This document shows positions 55,622 through 64,000 of a stretch of DNA of 64,000 bases, piece after piece. The stretch's first letter is position 1; every line of letters starts with the position of its first letter. This DNA comes from Streptomyces hygroscopicus (lineage in GTDB: Bacteria; Actinomycetota; Actinomycetes; Streptomycetales; Streptomycetaceae). The notes under the pieces are model-generated. The model did not search any database. It saw only the letters and a list, made by a program, of their open reading frames with translations, and was not told the DNA's origin. Both the position numbers and the translations under genes were made by a program. The DNA is taken from assembly GCA_002021875.1 (NCBI GenBank), contig CP018627.1, positions 6,944,001-7,008,000 of the forward strand, in the 5' to 3' direction.

Positions 55622-55876
55622 TCAGGCGCGGCGACGCTGCGGGGACGGATCGGACTGGTCGTCGTCCTCGTCCTCATCGTCGTTGTACAGATCCGCGTAC
55701 TGTGCGTACGGGTCGTCGTCCAGCTCATCGTCCTCGAACGGCTCGCCATTCGGCGGCTGATTCGTTGGCGATGCGCCCAGCTCCTCGGCCAGGCGTGAGA
55801 GATCCGTCCCGCCGCTGTTGTACTTCAGCTGGCGGGCGACCTTCGTCTGCTTGGCCTTGGCCCGGCCGCGCCCCAT
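55622..55876 (-). CDS. DUF3073 family protein
   Basis: 84 residues. The start 'MGRGRAKAKQTKVARQLKYNSGGTDLSRLAEEL' is the near-invariant DUF3073 block: basic and likely nucleic-acid or ribosome-binding. The rest is acidic and disordered ('DDELDDDPYAQYADLYNDDEDEDDD') with a basic end. Conserved in actinobacteria and near purM in Streptomyces. Function unknown. The 5' region (55877-55960) is more AT-rich and should hold its promoter. Confidence 0.93.
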   Translation of the reverse strand: MGRGRAKAKQTKVARQLKYNSGGTDLSRLAEELGASPTNQPPNGEPFEDDELDDDPYAQYADLYNDDEDEDDDQSDPSPQRRRA

Positions 55877-56244
55877 GGCTCGACCCCCTCAACGACGGGG
55901 CTCGACGGCCCCAGAGTCTTGACACGCGTTCACGTTCATAAATCGGAGCGGACTCTCATAAGAGAGACCGGTCCGTAGGGCTTCAACGGTACCTGCTTCT
56001 GTGGCCATACGGTACGTCGCCCACACGACGTGCCACGAGGCAGAACCCGCGAGGAGCCCGTTCCTCGCTGGTCAACTGCGATTTTAACGTGTCTTGCGGG
56101 CCGACCCGCCGACAGGCCGTGAGGGATCTCTCGCCGATGGCTCCCAGGGGGCTCCCACGCCCCCGTGTGGCGGCCTCCGGCAAGATCCCGTACGGCCTGC
56201 CCACGGCTGCGCCCAGAAGCTCTCAGGCGCCTGTGGGCCACGGC
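55877..56244. other. Intergenic region between DUF3073 and valine dehydrogenase genes
   Basis: 368 bases, both neighbours on the minus strand. The left part (55920-55965) is AT-richer with an inverted CTCTCATAAGAGAG-like element and should hold the DUF3073 promoter. The right part (56090-56244) is GC-rich without a supported gene; the vdh terminator is not clear-cut. Confidence 0.45.
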
Positions 56245-57399
56245 TCAGGCGTCGTGGCCCTCCGCCATCCGGTGCTCGGCCAGCCGGTCGGCGGCGGCGG
56301 CGGGCGGGATTCCGTCCGTCTGTGCCCGATCGAATATGGCCAAAGTCGTGTCGAAGATCTTTGCCGCCTTCGTCTTGGCCCGATCGAAATCGAACCCGTG
56401 CAGCTCATCCGCCACCTGGATGACACCACCGGCGTTCACCACGTAGTCCGGCGCGTAGAGGATCCCGCGGCCGGCCAGGTCCTTCTCGACCCCCGGGTGG
56501 GCCAGCTGGTTGTTGGCCGCACCGCACACCACCTTCGCGGTCAGGACGGGCACCGTGGCGTCGTCCAGGGCGCCACCGAGCGCGCACGGCGCGTAGACGT
56601 CCAGGTCGTCGCGGATCAGCGCGTCGGTGTCCCGGACCGCCCGCACGCGGGGGTGGCGGGCCAGCACGCGGTCCACCGACTCACCGCGCACATCCGTGAC
56701 CACGACCTCGGCGCCGTCCTCCAGCAGATGCTCGACCAGGTGGTGGCCCACCTTGCCGACCCCCGCGATGCCGACCCGGCGGCCGCGCAGCGTGGGCGCG
56801 CCCCAGGACGCCTGGGCGCACGCCCGCATCCCCTGGAAGACACCGAAGGCGGTCAGCACCGAGGAGTCGCCGGCGCCGCCGTTCTCGGGGGAGCGGCCGG
56901 TGGTCCAGGCGCACTCACGGGCGACGACGTCCATGTCGGACACATAGGTGCCCACATCACAGGCGGTGACGTAGCGGCCGCTGAGAGAGGCCACGAAGCG
57001 GCCGTAGGCGAGCAGCAGCTTTTCGGTCTTGATCTCCTCGGGATCGCCGAGGATCACGGCCTTGCCGCCACCGTGGTCGAGCCCGGCGAGCGCGTTCTTG
57101 TAGGACATGCCGCGGGCGAGGTTGAGGGCGTCGAGGAGCGCCGCTTCTTCGGGGTTCTCCTCGGAGGCGTACGCGTGGAAGCGGGTGCCGCCGAGGGCCG
57201 GGCCCAGGGCGGTCGAGTGGAGGGCGATGACGGCCTTGAGGCCGCTCTCGCGGTCCTGGCAGAGCAGGACCTGCTCATGCCCGCCGAGATCGGACCGGAA
57301 CAGCGTCGCAAGCGGTGAGAGAGGGTTCGGCACGCGACTCTCCGTCGGACCGTCGACGCTGACGGTGTGACGTACGTCGGTCACGGTGGTGACTCCCAT
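56245..57399 (-). CDS. vdh: Valine (branched-chain/Phe) dehydrogenase
   Basis: 384 residues; a GTG 15 bases inside ('[13 protein letters not shown]') is another start. Glu/Leu/Phe/Val dehydrogenase family: oxidative deamination of valine, leucine and isoleucine with NAD+. '[25 protein letters not shown]' (about 50-75), catalytic Lys in '[18 protein letters not shown]' (about 103-120), Rossmann '[31 protein letters not shown]' (about 205-236), '[14 protein letters not shown]' and '[16 protein letters not shown]'. In streptomycetes it yields branched-chain keto acids for macrolide and fatty-acid starter units. The place near bldC fits Vdh. Confidence 0.93.
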   Translation of the reverse strand: MGVTTVTDVRHTVSVDGPTESRVPNPLSPLATLFRSDLGGHEQVLLCQDRESGLKAVIALHSTALGPALGGTRFHAYASEENPEEAALLDALNLARGMSYKNALAGLDHGGGKAVILGDPEEIKTEKLLLAYGRFVASLSGRYVTACDVGTYVSDMDVVARECAWTTGRSPENGGAGDSSVLTAFGVFQGMRACAQASWGAPTLRGRRVGIAGVGKVGHHLVEHLLEDGAEVVVTDVRGESVDRVLARHPRVRAVRDTDALIRDDLDVYAPCALGGALDDATVPVLTAKVVCGAANNQLAHPGVEKDLAGRGILYAPDYVVNAGGVIQVADELHGFDFDRAKTKAAKIFDTTLAIFDRAQTDGIPPAAAADRLAEHRMAEGHDA

Positions 57400-57575
57400 A
57401 GGTCGGGGTAGACGCCCTCCTGACTGGTGGGGAGGGCCGTGGGCAAGAGGGTAAGCCCTGGGGTCCCAGGGGATCGGCCATGTCCCCGACGAGTCCGGAT
57501 ACTGGGCATGGGACGATGCCGTCAGGTGGGGGTGAGGGAGCCCCTGGCGGTGGTCTCAGCCTTGAGGGAGCGCGT

Positions 57576-58412
57576 GTGACCTTGGCGTCTTCGGTGATTG
57601 TCCCGTACGCGGCGTATCTCCGGGTCTATGAGCCACTGGCAGCGTTTCCGGAGCCGGAGAGATCGCACTGGGCGCGGTATGCCAAGCGCGACGACCTGCC
57701 CGGTGCGCAGGACGAGCTGCGCCGCTCGCTCGCGGACCTCCTGCCGGTCCCTCCGGTGGCGGTTCCGGTGCACGAGAGCGCGGACGCCTTCGTGGCGCTC
57801 GTGGACGGCGTCACATGCGTCTGTCCGTGGCGTACGCGGCTGAGGGGCTGGCTGGCCCTGGAGGAGCTGCCGGAGCGCCTTCCCGGGCCTCTCCTGGACG
57901 CGGCCCTGCCCCCGGTGGTGCGCCGGCAGGCGGTGGCGGACTTCGAGCGGTGGCTGGAGCGCAACCCGGACGCCCGGCCGTGGATCCGCTCGGCCACCTG
58001 GCATGTGCCGGTGCGCTGGTTCGTGCTCTTCGGGGACGAGGAGCGCGAATTCACCAAGGGTGACGACGGCCTCATTCTCCGTTACCGCACCCCGATGGTC
58101 CAGGCCAGGCGCCGGGTTGCGCGTGGCCTTAAGGTGCTCAAGGAGTCCCTCGGCGAAGGGCCGCTGATCGACGGGCTGGTGGACGTCGGCCGGTGGCTCG
58201 AGGAGTTCCACCCCCGGTCGTTGGTCGAGCTGGACTACGGCGGCCTGGTGCACACCCTGCCGGCCGGGCAGCTCGAGGAGGATCACTCGGCCGCGGACGT
58301 GGCGGAGGGCCTCGCGGCGCTGCGTGACGGGGACGGGGAGCGGGCGGGCAGCGCGTACGAGCGGCTGACCGACCGCTGGAGCGTGATCCGCGGGCGGCAG
58401 AACGCGAGCTGA
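57576..58412 (+). CDS. Conserved hypothetical protein upstream of bldC
   Basis: 278 residues from GTG 57576 ('MTLASSVIVPYAAYLRVYEPLAAFPEPERSHW'), chosen for GAGGGAG four to five bases before it; the frame is open to 57480. No named domain known to me. It is soluble, with conserved-looking 'VCPWRTRLRGWLALEELPERLP' and 'ARPWIRSATWHVPVRWFVLFGDEEREF' near the middle and 'SLVELDYGGLVHTLPAGQLEEDHSAADVAEGLAAL' near the end. Strong codon bias supports a real protein. From memory it is present at this place in other Streptomyces. It and bldC point the same way but are 500 bases apart. Confidence 0.85.
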   Translation: MTLASSVIVPYAAYLRVYEPLAAFPEPERSHWARYAKRDDLPGAQDELRRSLADLLPVPPVAVPVHESADAFVALVDGVTCVCPWRTRLRGWLALEELPERLPGPLLDAALPPVVRRQAVADFERWLERNPDARPWIRSATWHVPVRWFVLFGDEEREFTKGDDGLILRYRTPMVQARRRVARGLKVLKESLGEGPLIDGLVDVGRWLEEFHPRSLVELDYGGLVHTLPAGQLEEDHSAADVAEGLAALRDGDGERAGSAYERLTDRWSVIRGRQNAS

Positions 58413-58562
58413 GCGCGACCGGAGCGGCGCCGGACGGCTGGTTGACGGTCGGCCGGAACAGACGGGGACGTAGGTCCCGATCCGGGCCATTGCCTCAATC
58501 GTGACCTAAAGCACTGACTTCGGGCCTTGCGGTAATCGCCCATCCTCGTGTCAAAATAGGAC

Positions 58563-58603
58563 AAGGAGTCCGGGAGGGACTCCTTCCGCCCAACTATGGG
58601 CGG
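58563..58603 (+). terminator. Two adjacent hairpins upstream of bldC
   Basis: A 9-bp perfect stem (58563-58571 with 58577-58585) is directly followed by a 6-bp stem (58586-58591 with 58598-58603). They lie 150 bases after the hypothetical gene and 300 before bldC: a terminator of the former or structure in the bldC leader. Confidence 0.55.
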
Positions 58604-58909
58604 ATTCATCGGTATTGCACTCCTTGATGGATCTGGTTACCCCTGATCCTGTTGTGACTGATCGTCACGGCCGTGTGACTGTCCGCTATGGCATGGTCCA
58701 TCGGCTTCCGTTGAGGTTGGACACCTGAGAGGGCAATTCCATCGGTTTGGCCGACGGGGCTGGACAGATGGTGTAGTTGTAGTGCCGAGGACAAGCCGTT
58801 CGTCCTATAACCGACTCGGCCCGCGTCCGCCATTTCGGGCAACGCGGGTCAAGGTGCAGAATTTAGAGGAAAGAACCGTGATGGTTCGGTTCTCCCGAGG
58901 AGGCCGCTC
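58604..58909 (+). promoter_or_regulatory. bldC upstream region
   Basis: About 300 bases, relatively AT-rich, no gene. Contains an inverted repeat GTGAC-N5-GTCAC (58654-58668) and a 7-bp hairpin AGAACCG/CGGTTCT (58872-58878 with 58887-58893) just before the ribosome site GAGGAGG (58897-58903). The hairpin could affect translation start. Confidence 0.5.
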
Positions 58910-59116
58910 ATGACCGCTCGCACCCCTGATGCCGAGCCGCTGCTGACCCCGGCTGAGGTTGCCACGATGTTCCGCGTGGACCCGAAGACGGTCACTCGCT
59001 GGGCGAAGGCAGGCAAACTCACGTCCATCCGCACGCTCGGAGGGCATCGGCGCTACCGCGAAGCGGAGGTCCGTGCACTTCTTGCGGGCATCCCGCAGCA
59101 GCGCAGCGAGGCCTGA
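58910..59116 (+). CDS. bldC: Developmental regulator BldC
   Basis: 68 residues, ATG with GAGGAGG upstream. A stand-alone MerR-type winged helix-turn-helix without an effector domain: 'LLTPAEVATMFRVDPKTVTRWAKAGKLTSIRTLGGHRRYREAEVRALLAG' covers nearly the whole protein. BldC binds head-to-tail on direct repeats and delays entry into sporulation in Streptomyces. It is one of the most conserved small proteins of the genus and this copy looks intact. A hairpin terminator follows. Confidence 0.98.
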   Translation: MTARTPDAEPLLTPAEVATMFRVDPKTVTRWAKAGKLTSIRTLGGHRRYREAEVRALLAGIPQQRSEA

Positions 59117-59126
59117 ACAACCGCAT

Positions 59127-59160
59127 AACCGGGCATTTCCGGGCCCCCCAGCCCGGTTTT
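59127..59160 (+). terminator. bldC terminator
   Basis: AACCGGGC (59127-59134) pairs with GCCCGGTT (59151-59158), followed by TT; 10 bases after the bldC stop. Confidence 0.7.
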
Positions 59161-59423
59161 CGCCTGTATAGCTCCACACGACGGGTGCCTGCCCCAACAG
59201 GCCCGCCACCGCTCGACATGGGTGCGTCGTTGATCGCGCTGGACTCCGCCGGGTCCGGCGCGATCTTTTTATGCCTGGGAACGGCCTTCCGGAGGGTGCC
59301 TCCAGAGGGGTCGCAAGTGCCCCTGGAGGGGCAATCGTTCGGCTTGCCCGGGGTGTCCCGCGGTGTCCCCGGGAGGCTCCCGGGGGGTCCTCGGGGGGGC
59401 GTTCGGGCCACCGCGGACAGACG

Positions 59424-59471
59424 GTGCAATTGCACATATTAAATTGACCCATGGTGGGCGGGGTGTAAGTT
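59424..59471 (+). promoter_or_regulatory. Palindrome plus strong promoter with no known gene
   Basis: A perfect 12-base palindrome GTGCAATTGCAC (59424-59435) lies nine bases before TTGACC (59444-59449), a 16-base spacer and TAAGTT (59466-59471). This is a good HrdB-type promoter facing right, but the next plus-strand stretch has no CDS and runs antisense to the DUF6274 gene. The rest of 59161-59560 has no supported gene. Confidence 0.5.
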
Positions 59472-59567
59472 CCCTCACTCCGGAAACTCATTCGGTGACT
59501 CCCGTCACACTGCCCAACCGTTGCCCTGTGTCCACTGGTTGCGCTAAAGGGTAACTGCGGTAAGGGC

Positions 59568-59825
59568 TTACCGAGTTGGCGGTGGAGCGGCGGCCGTCGC
59601 CTCCTGGTCGGCCCCGTCGCCGGCCTCGTCTCCGGCGCCGTTGCCAGCGCCGTTGCCGGCCCCGCCACCCGCCTCCTCGGCCGCCGAGGGCTCCATCGCC
59701 AGCCGCAGCAGGCGATGGCAGATCGGACAGTGCCGGGTGAAGTGGCGGTTGCCCGCGGCAGCCGCCAGATGGGCGCGCAGCAGCGCCCTGGTCTCATGCC
59801 TCGCGGACGTCGTCATACGCCGCAC
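59568..59825 (-). CDS. DUF6274 family small protein
   Basis: 85 residues; ATG 59825, or ATG 59813 ('MTTSARHETRALLRAHL'). The core 'ARHETRALLRAHLAAAAGNRHFTRHCPICHRLLRLAME' (about 8-45) holds HxxxHCxxCH, a likely metal-binding knuckle, and matches the streptomycete DUF6274 family as I remember it. The C-terminal half is an Ala/Gly/Asp repeat (GAGNGAGNGAGDEAGDG). Function unknown. It lies between bldC and tRNA-Asp. Confidence 0.8.
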   Translation of the reverse strand: MRRMTTSARHETRALLRAHLAAAAGNRHFTRHCPICHRLLRLAMEPSAAEEAGGGAGNGAGNGAGDEAGDGADQEATAAAPPPTR

Positions 59826-59890
59826 CTCCCGCGCGCCCCCGCGCCTTTTAGCTTGGGTACCTCTGGGTGTGGTGCGCCGTCAAGACGACA

Positions 59891-59922
59891 AAGGCCCGGA
59901 TCCATATGCGGATCCGGGCCTT
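59891..59922 (-). terminator. tRNA-Asp terminator
   Basis: A 13-bp perfect stem (59891-59903 with 59910-59922), ten bases 3' of tRNA-Asp on the minus strand, followed by GTCG. Confidence 0.85.
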
Positions 59923-59931
59923 CCGGTTAAG

Positions 59932-60006
59932 CGGTCCTGACGGGATTTGAACCCGCGGCCTCCACCTTGACAGGGTGGCGAGCACTCCAAACTGCTCCAC
60001 AGGACC
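59932..60006 (-). tRNA. tRNA-Asp(GTC)
   Basis: 75 bases. Acceptor GGTCCTG/CAGGACC, discriminator G, D-loop with GG, anticodon loop TGTCAA within stem CCACC/GGTGG (anticodon GTC), T-loop TTCAAAT. CCA not encoded. Confidence 0.97.
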
Positions 60007-60144
60007 AACAGTGACGCCTGCGACTTCGTCGCCCTGCGCCGCGCTGGTGTGCGCTGCGATGCAGACTCTACAGCAGGTCAGGGGGTGCGGTCGAACTCGC
60101 GCCCGGCGGGGCTCCGGCGGGCCGCCGGAGCCCCTGGGACACCC

Positions 60145-63100
60145 TTACGGCGCCGCCGCGTCGATGGCCTTCACGATGCGCTTGTCGGACACCGGATAGG
60201 CCGTACCGAGGGCGTGCGCGAAGTAGCTGACCCGCAACTCCTCGATCATCCAGCGGATCTCCAGCGCCTCCTGGGGCACCGGGCGCCCCGGCGGGAACTG
60301 CTCCAGCAGCCAGGCGTACTCGTCCCGCATCTCCCGCACCTTCGCCATCCGGGCGCGGTCCCGGTCGGCGTTGCCCGGCAGCTGCTGCAGCCGCCGGTCC
60401 ACGGCCACCAGATAGCGCATGAGGTCCGGAAGCCGCCGTACGCCGTGCGCGGTCACGAAGCCTGGTGCGATGAGCTCCGAGAGCTGCTCCCTGATGTCCG
60501 TGAGGGACGGCAGCAGCACCGGGCTCCTGGTGTCCTTGAGCCGCCGCTCGCACGACTGCCAGGCCGCCAGCACCTCCTGGACCTTGCGCACGGTGTCCAG
60601 CGTGGCGTCCGTGATGTCGCTGCGCACCGCGTCGAAGAGCTTGCGGAACGACTCCTCGTCCCAGGCCGGGCCGCCACGGGACGCGATCAGCCGGTCGGCC
60701 GCCGCGGCCACGCAGTCGTCGAAGAGCGCCTGCACACCGCCGTGCGGGCTGCTGGAGAGCGCCAGCTTGGCCTGGTTGGAGAGCTTGCCCTGGACGAACT
60801 TGGCGGGGCTGGACGGGAGCTGGAGCAGGATCAGCCGGCGCGTCCCCCGCCACATCGCCTCCCGCTGCTCGGCCTCGGTGTCGAAGAGCCGTACGGCCAC
60901 CGAGGCGCCCTCGTCGACGAGCGCCGGATACGCCTTGACCGGCTGGCCGCCGCGGCGCGTCTCGAAGGTGCGCGGCAGCGTCCCGACCGTCCACCGGGTC
61001 AGCCCGCCGCGCTGCTCGATCCCCACGCCCTCCTTGGAGGACTCGAACGCCTTGGAGATCGCGGCCCGCGTCTTCGGCCGCAGCCGCTGCCGCAGCACCT
61101 CCACGTCCTTGTCCTCGGCCAGCTTGCGGCGCCGCTCGTCCACCACCCGGAAGGTGACCTTGAGGTGGTCGGGGACCTTCGCCAGGTCCCAGTCCTCCGG
61201 CTCGATCCGTACGCCCACCATCCGCTGGAGCTCACGCCCGAGCGCCGCGGTCAGCGGCTCCTGGAGGGGGACAGCGCTTTCCAGGAAGCGCTTGGCATAG
61301 TTCGGCGCCGGGACGTAGTGACGGCGCACCGGTTTGGGCAGCGAGCGGATCAGCTCGGTGACCAGATCCTCCCGCAGCCCCGGAATCTGCCAGTCGAAAC
61401 CGTCCGCGGTGACCTGATTGAGCACCTGCAGCGGGATGTGGACGGTCACACCGTCCGCGTCCGCCCCCGGCTCGAATTGATAGGTCACCTTGAACTTGAG
61501 CTTCCCCTGGCGCCAGGAGTCCGGGTAGGCGTCCTTGGTGATGTCCTGCGCCCGCTCGTTGATGAGCATCGACTTCTCGAAGTTGAGAAGCTCCGGCGCA
61601 GTCCCTCCTTCGAGCCGCTTGTGTTTCCACCACGAGTCGAAGTGGGCCCCGGAGACCACATGCTCGGGGATCCGCTGGTCGTAGAAGTCGAAGAGCGTCT
61701 CGTCGTCCACGAGGATGTCGCGGCGCCGGGCCCGGTGCTCCAGCTCCTCGACCTCGCCCAGCAGCTTGCGGTTGTCGTGGAAGAACTGATGGTGGGTGCG
61801 CCAGTCGCCCTCCACCAGGGCGTTGCGGATGAACAGATCGCGGCTGGTCTCCGGGTCGATCCGGCCGTAGTTGACCTTCCGCTGGGCGACGATCGGCACC
61901 CCGTAGAGCGTGACCCGCTCATATGCCATCACCGCGGCCTGCTTCTGCTCCCAGTGCGGTTCGCTGTAGGTGCGTTTGACCAGGTGCTGGGCGAGCGGCT
62001 CGATCCACTCCGGCTCGATCTTCGCGTTGACCCGCGCCCACAGCCGGGACGTCTCCACCAGCTCCGCCGACATCACCCAGCGCGGCGGCTTCTTGAACAG
62101 CGCCGAGCCGGGGAACACCGCGAACTTGGCGCTGCGCGCGCCCAAGTACTCGTTCTTATCGGTGTCCTTGAGTCCCACATGGGACAGCAGCCCCGCCAGC
62201 AGCGACGTATGGACGTGATCGGGCGCCGCGTCCTGTTCGGACATATGGATGTCCATGGTCTTGGCGACCGTGCGGAGCTGGCTGTAGATGTCCTGCCATT
62301 CGCGTATGCGCAGGTAGTTGAGGAACTCATTGCGGCACATCCGGCGGAAGGCGGAGGAGGACAGCTCCTTCTGCCGCTCCCGGATGTACTTCCACAGATT
62401 GAGGAAGGCCAGGAAGTCGCTGGACTCGTCCTTGAAGCGGGCGTGCTGCTGATCCGCCTGCTGCTGCTTGTCCGAGGGGCGCTCGCGCGGGTCCTGGATG
62501 GACAGCGCGGCCGCGATCACCATGACCTCGCGGACACAGCCGTTGCGGTCCGCCTCCAGCACCATCCGGGCCAGCCGCGGGTCCACCGGAAGCTGGGCCA
62601 GCTTCCGGCCGACCTGGGTGAGCCGCTTCCGTGGGTCCTTCTGCTTGCTGTCCAGGGCGTGCAGCTCCTCCAGGAGCTGGACGCCGTCCTTGACGTTGCG
62701 GCGGTCCGGCGGGTCGATGAAGGGGAACTTCTCGATATCGCCGAGGCCGGCGGCGGTCATCTGGAGGATGACGGAGGCCAGATTGGTCCGGAGGATCTCG
62801 GCGTCGGTGAACTCCGGGCGGGTGAGGAAGTCGTCCTCGGAGTACAGCCGGATGCAGATGCCGTCGCTGGTCCGGCCGCAGCGGCCCTTGCGCTGATTGG
62901 CGCTGGCCTGGGAGATCGGCTCGATGGGCAGCCGCTGGACCTTGGTGCGATGGCTGTAGCGGGAGATCCGGGCGGCGCCCGGGTCGATCACATAGCGGAT
63001 ACCGGGGACGGTCAGCGAGGTCTCGGCGACGTTGGTCGCCAGCACGATCCGTCGGCCGGTGTGTCTCTGGAAGACCCGGTGCTGCTCGGCGTGCGACAGC

Positions 63101-64000
63101 CGGGCGTACAGCGGAAGGACCTCGGTGACCGGGAGCTTCTTCTTGTTCAGCGCGTCGGCGGTGTCGCGGATCTCCCGCTCACCGGAGAGGAAGACCAGGA
63201 TGTCGCCGGGCCCCTCGGCCTGGAGCTCGTCGACCGCGTCGCAGATCGCGGTGATCTGGTCGCGGTCGCTGTCCTCGCCGCCCTCCTCGAGCAGCGGGCG
63301 GTAGCGCACCTCGACCGGATACGTACGCCCGCTGACCTCGACGATCGGCGCGTCGCCGAAATGGCGGGAAAAGCGCTCCGGGTCGATGGTGGCGGAGGTG
63401 ATCACGACCTTGAGGTCGGGGCGGCGGGGCAGCAGTTGGGCCAGATAGCCCAGCAGGAAGTCGATGTTGAGGCTGCGCTCATGGGCCTCGTCGATGATGA
63501 TCGTGTCGTACTGGCGCAGCTCGCGGTCGGTCTGGATCTCGGCGAGCAGAATGCCGTCGGTCATCAGCTTGACGTGGGTGTCCTGCCCCACCTGATCGGT
63601 GAAGCGGACCTTCCAGCCGACGGACTCGCCCAGCGTCGACCGCAGCTCCTCGGCGATGCGCTCGGCCACGGTGCGGGCGGCGATACGGCGTGGCTGCGTA
63701 TGGCCAATAAGTCCCTTGACGCCGCGCCCCAGCTCCAGACAGATCTTCGGAATCTGGGTGGTCTTTCCGGAGCCGGTCTCACCTGCGACGATCACCACCT
63801 GGTGATCCCGGACGGCCTCGAGGATCGCGTCCTTCTTCTGGCTGACCGGCAGCTCTTGCGGATAGGTGATGGCCGGCACGGCGGCGCGGCGGTCCGCGAC
63901 CCGCAGCTCGGCACGCGTGATCTCCTCGGTGATCTCACCGAGCACGGCCGCTCGGGCCTCGGGTTTACGGATCCGGCGCGCGCCGTCGAGCCGGCGGCCC
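60145..64000 (-). CDS. hrpA: ATP-dependent RNA helicase HrpA (5' end beyond window)
   Basis: At least 1284 residues. The frame has no stop up to the right edge, and 'RRLDGARRIRKPEARAAVLGEITEEIT' upstream of GTG 63945 looks like HrpA, so the true start is outside. DEAH-box motor: motif I 'VIVAGETGSGKTTQIPKICLELG', Ia 'GHTQPRRIAARTVAERIAEEL', II 'IIIDEAHERSLN', III 'VITSATIDPERFS', IV-VI 'DILVFLSGEREIRDTADAL', 'IVLATNVAETSLTVPGIRYVIDPG' and 'QRKGRCGR'. Then a ratchet-winged-helix and OB region, and the long DUF3418 C-terminal domain found in bacterial HrpA. Acts on mRNA and stalled ribosomes. Confidence 0.97.
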   Translation of the reverse strand, partial: GRRLDGARRIRKPEARAAVLGEITEEITRAELRVADRRAAVPAITYPQELPVSQKKDAILEAVRDHQVVIVAGETGSGKTTQIPKICLELGRGVKGLIGHTQPRRIAARTVAERIAEELRSTLGESVGWKVRFTDQVGQDTHVKLMTDGILLAEIQTDRELRQYDTIIIDEAHERSLNIDFLLGYLAQLLPRRPDLKVVITSATIDPERFSRHFGDAPIVEVSGRTYPVEVRYRPLLEEGGEDSDRDQITAICDAVDELQAEGPGDILVFLSGEREIRDTADALNKKKLPVTEVLPLYARLSHAEQHRVFQRHTGRRIVLATNVAETSLTVPGIRYVIDPGAARISRYSHRTKVQRLPIEPISQASANQRKGRCGRTSDGICIRLYSEDDFLTRPEFTDAEILRTNLASVILQMTAAGLGDIEKFPFIDPPDRRNVKDGVQLLEELHALDSKQKDPRKRLTQVGRKLAQLPVDPRLARMVLEADRNGCVREVMVIAAALSIQDPRERPSDKQQQADQQHARFKDESSDFLAFLNLWKYIRERQKELSSSAFRRMCRNEFLNYLRIREWQDIYSQLRTVAKTMDIHMSEQDAAPDHVHTSLLAGLLSHVGLKDTDKNEYLGARSAKFAVFPGSALFKKPPRWVMSAELVETSRLWARVNAKIEPEWIEPLAQHLVKRTYSEPHWEQKQAAVMAYERVTLYGVPIVAQRKVNYGRIDPETSRDLFIRNALVEGDWRTHHQFFHDNRKLLGEVEELEHRARRRDILVDDETLFDFYDQRIPEHVVSGAHFDSWWKHKRLEGGTAPELLNFEKSMLINERAQDITKDAYPDSWRQGKLKFKVTYQFEPGADADGVTVHIPLQVLNQVTADGFDWQIPGLREDLVTELIRSLPKPVRRHYVPAPNYAKRFLESAVPLQEPLTAALGRELQRMVGVRIEPEDWDLAKVPDHLKVTFRVVDERRRKLAEDKDVEVLRQRLRPKTRAAISKAFESSKEGVGIEQRGGLTRWTVGTLPRTFETRRGGQPVKAYPALVDEGASVAVRLFDTEAEQREAMWRGTRRLILLQLPSSPAKFVQGKLSNQAKLALSSSPHGGVQALFDDCVAAAADRLIASRGGPAWDEESFRKLFDAVRSDITDATLDTVRKVQEVLAAWQSCERRLKDTRSPVLLPSLTDIREQLSELIAPGFVTAHGVRRLPDLMRYLVAVDRRLQQLPGNADRDRARMAKVREMRDEYAWLLEQFPPGRPVPQEALEIRWMIEELRVSYFAHALGTAYPVSDKRIVKAIDAAAP

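Overview
The window is high-GC actinobacterial chromosome, almost certainly Streptomyces. The support is strong third-position GC bias, GTG starts, several promoters placed for leaderless mRNAs, a BldC regulator, an LsrL-type nucleoid protein, and many small families found mainly in streptomycetes (DUF5959, DUF5996, DUF2617, DUF3151, DUF3073, DUF6274). A perfect parS site at 11499-11512 suggests the window lies in the arm flanking oriC.

Layout. 1-4000 is a decayed accessory patch: a TerD fragment, a frameshifted IS630-type transposase, a DUF5959 gene, the 3' half of a tRNA-Gly(CCC)-like sequence with its terminator (probable integration scar), an XRE-type regulator broken by a stop codon, and an intact flavoprotein. 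4200-12700 is conserved core: DUF5996, a VOC protein, a small Gly-rich membrane protein, DUF2617, a membrane-fused spermidine-synthase-like protein, a CoxG-like SRPBCC protein, aldose epimerase, pyrE and fbaA. 12900-19000 holds an MFS transporter, DUF3151 and a kynurenine operon (kynA-kynU-formamidase). 19100-26100 holds a two-component system, a P450, and an ABC exporter divergent from a GbsR/MarR-type regulator with a clear operator. 26400-34400 holds a DAG-kinase-like protein, purA and two tandem Ser/Thr kinases.

34600-60000 is dominated by purine synthesis: purD, purC, purS-purQ-purL and purF-purM. Between them lie a class III aminotransferase with a GntR regulator, a catalytically dead M48-like membrane protein, a dimethylformamidase-like protein, three tRNA-Gly genes, an apparently orphan response regulator, and lsrL. 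After purM come DUF3073, valine dehydrogenase, a conserved hypothetical, bldC, DUF6274, tRNA-Asp and hrpA, which runs off the right edge.

How it works together. With purA the window encodes most IMP-pathway steps plus the first committed AMP step. PurS, PurQ and PurL form the three-part FGAM synthase of Gram-positive type. The kyn operon would convert tryptophan to anthranilate.

The most unusual signals are: (i) a tRNA-Gly(UCC) whose D- and T-loops carry the hallmarks of non-translating, cell-wall-dedicated glycine tRNAs; (ii) six tandem copies of a 98-bp unit ending in the leaderless purD promoter; (iii) in-frame minisatellites that extend the ends or linkers of at least five proteins; and (iv) a possible endpoint of an inversion spanning oriC between the kinases and the aminotransferase.
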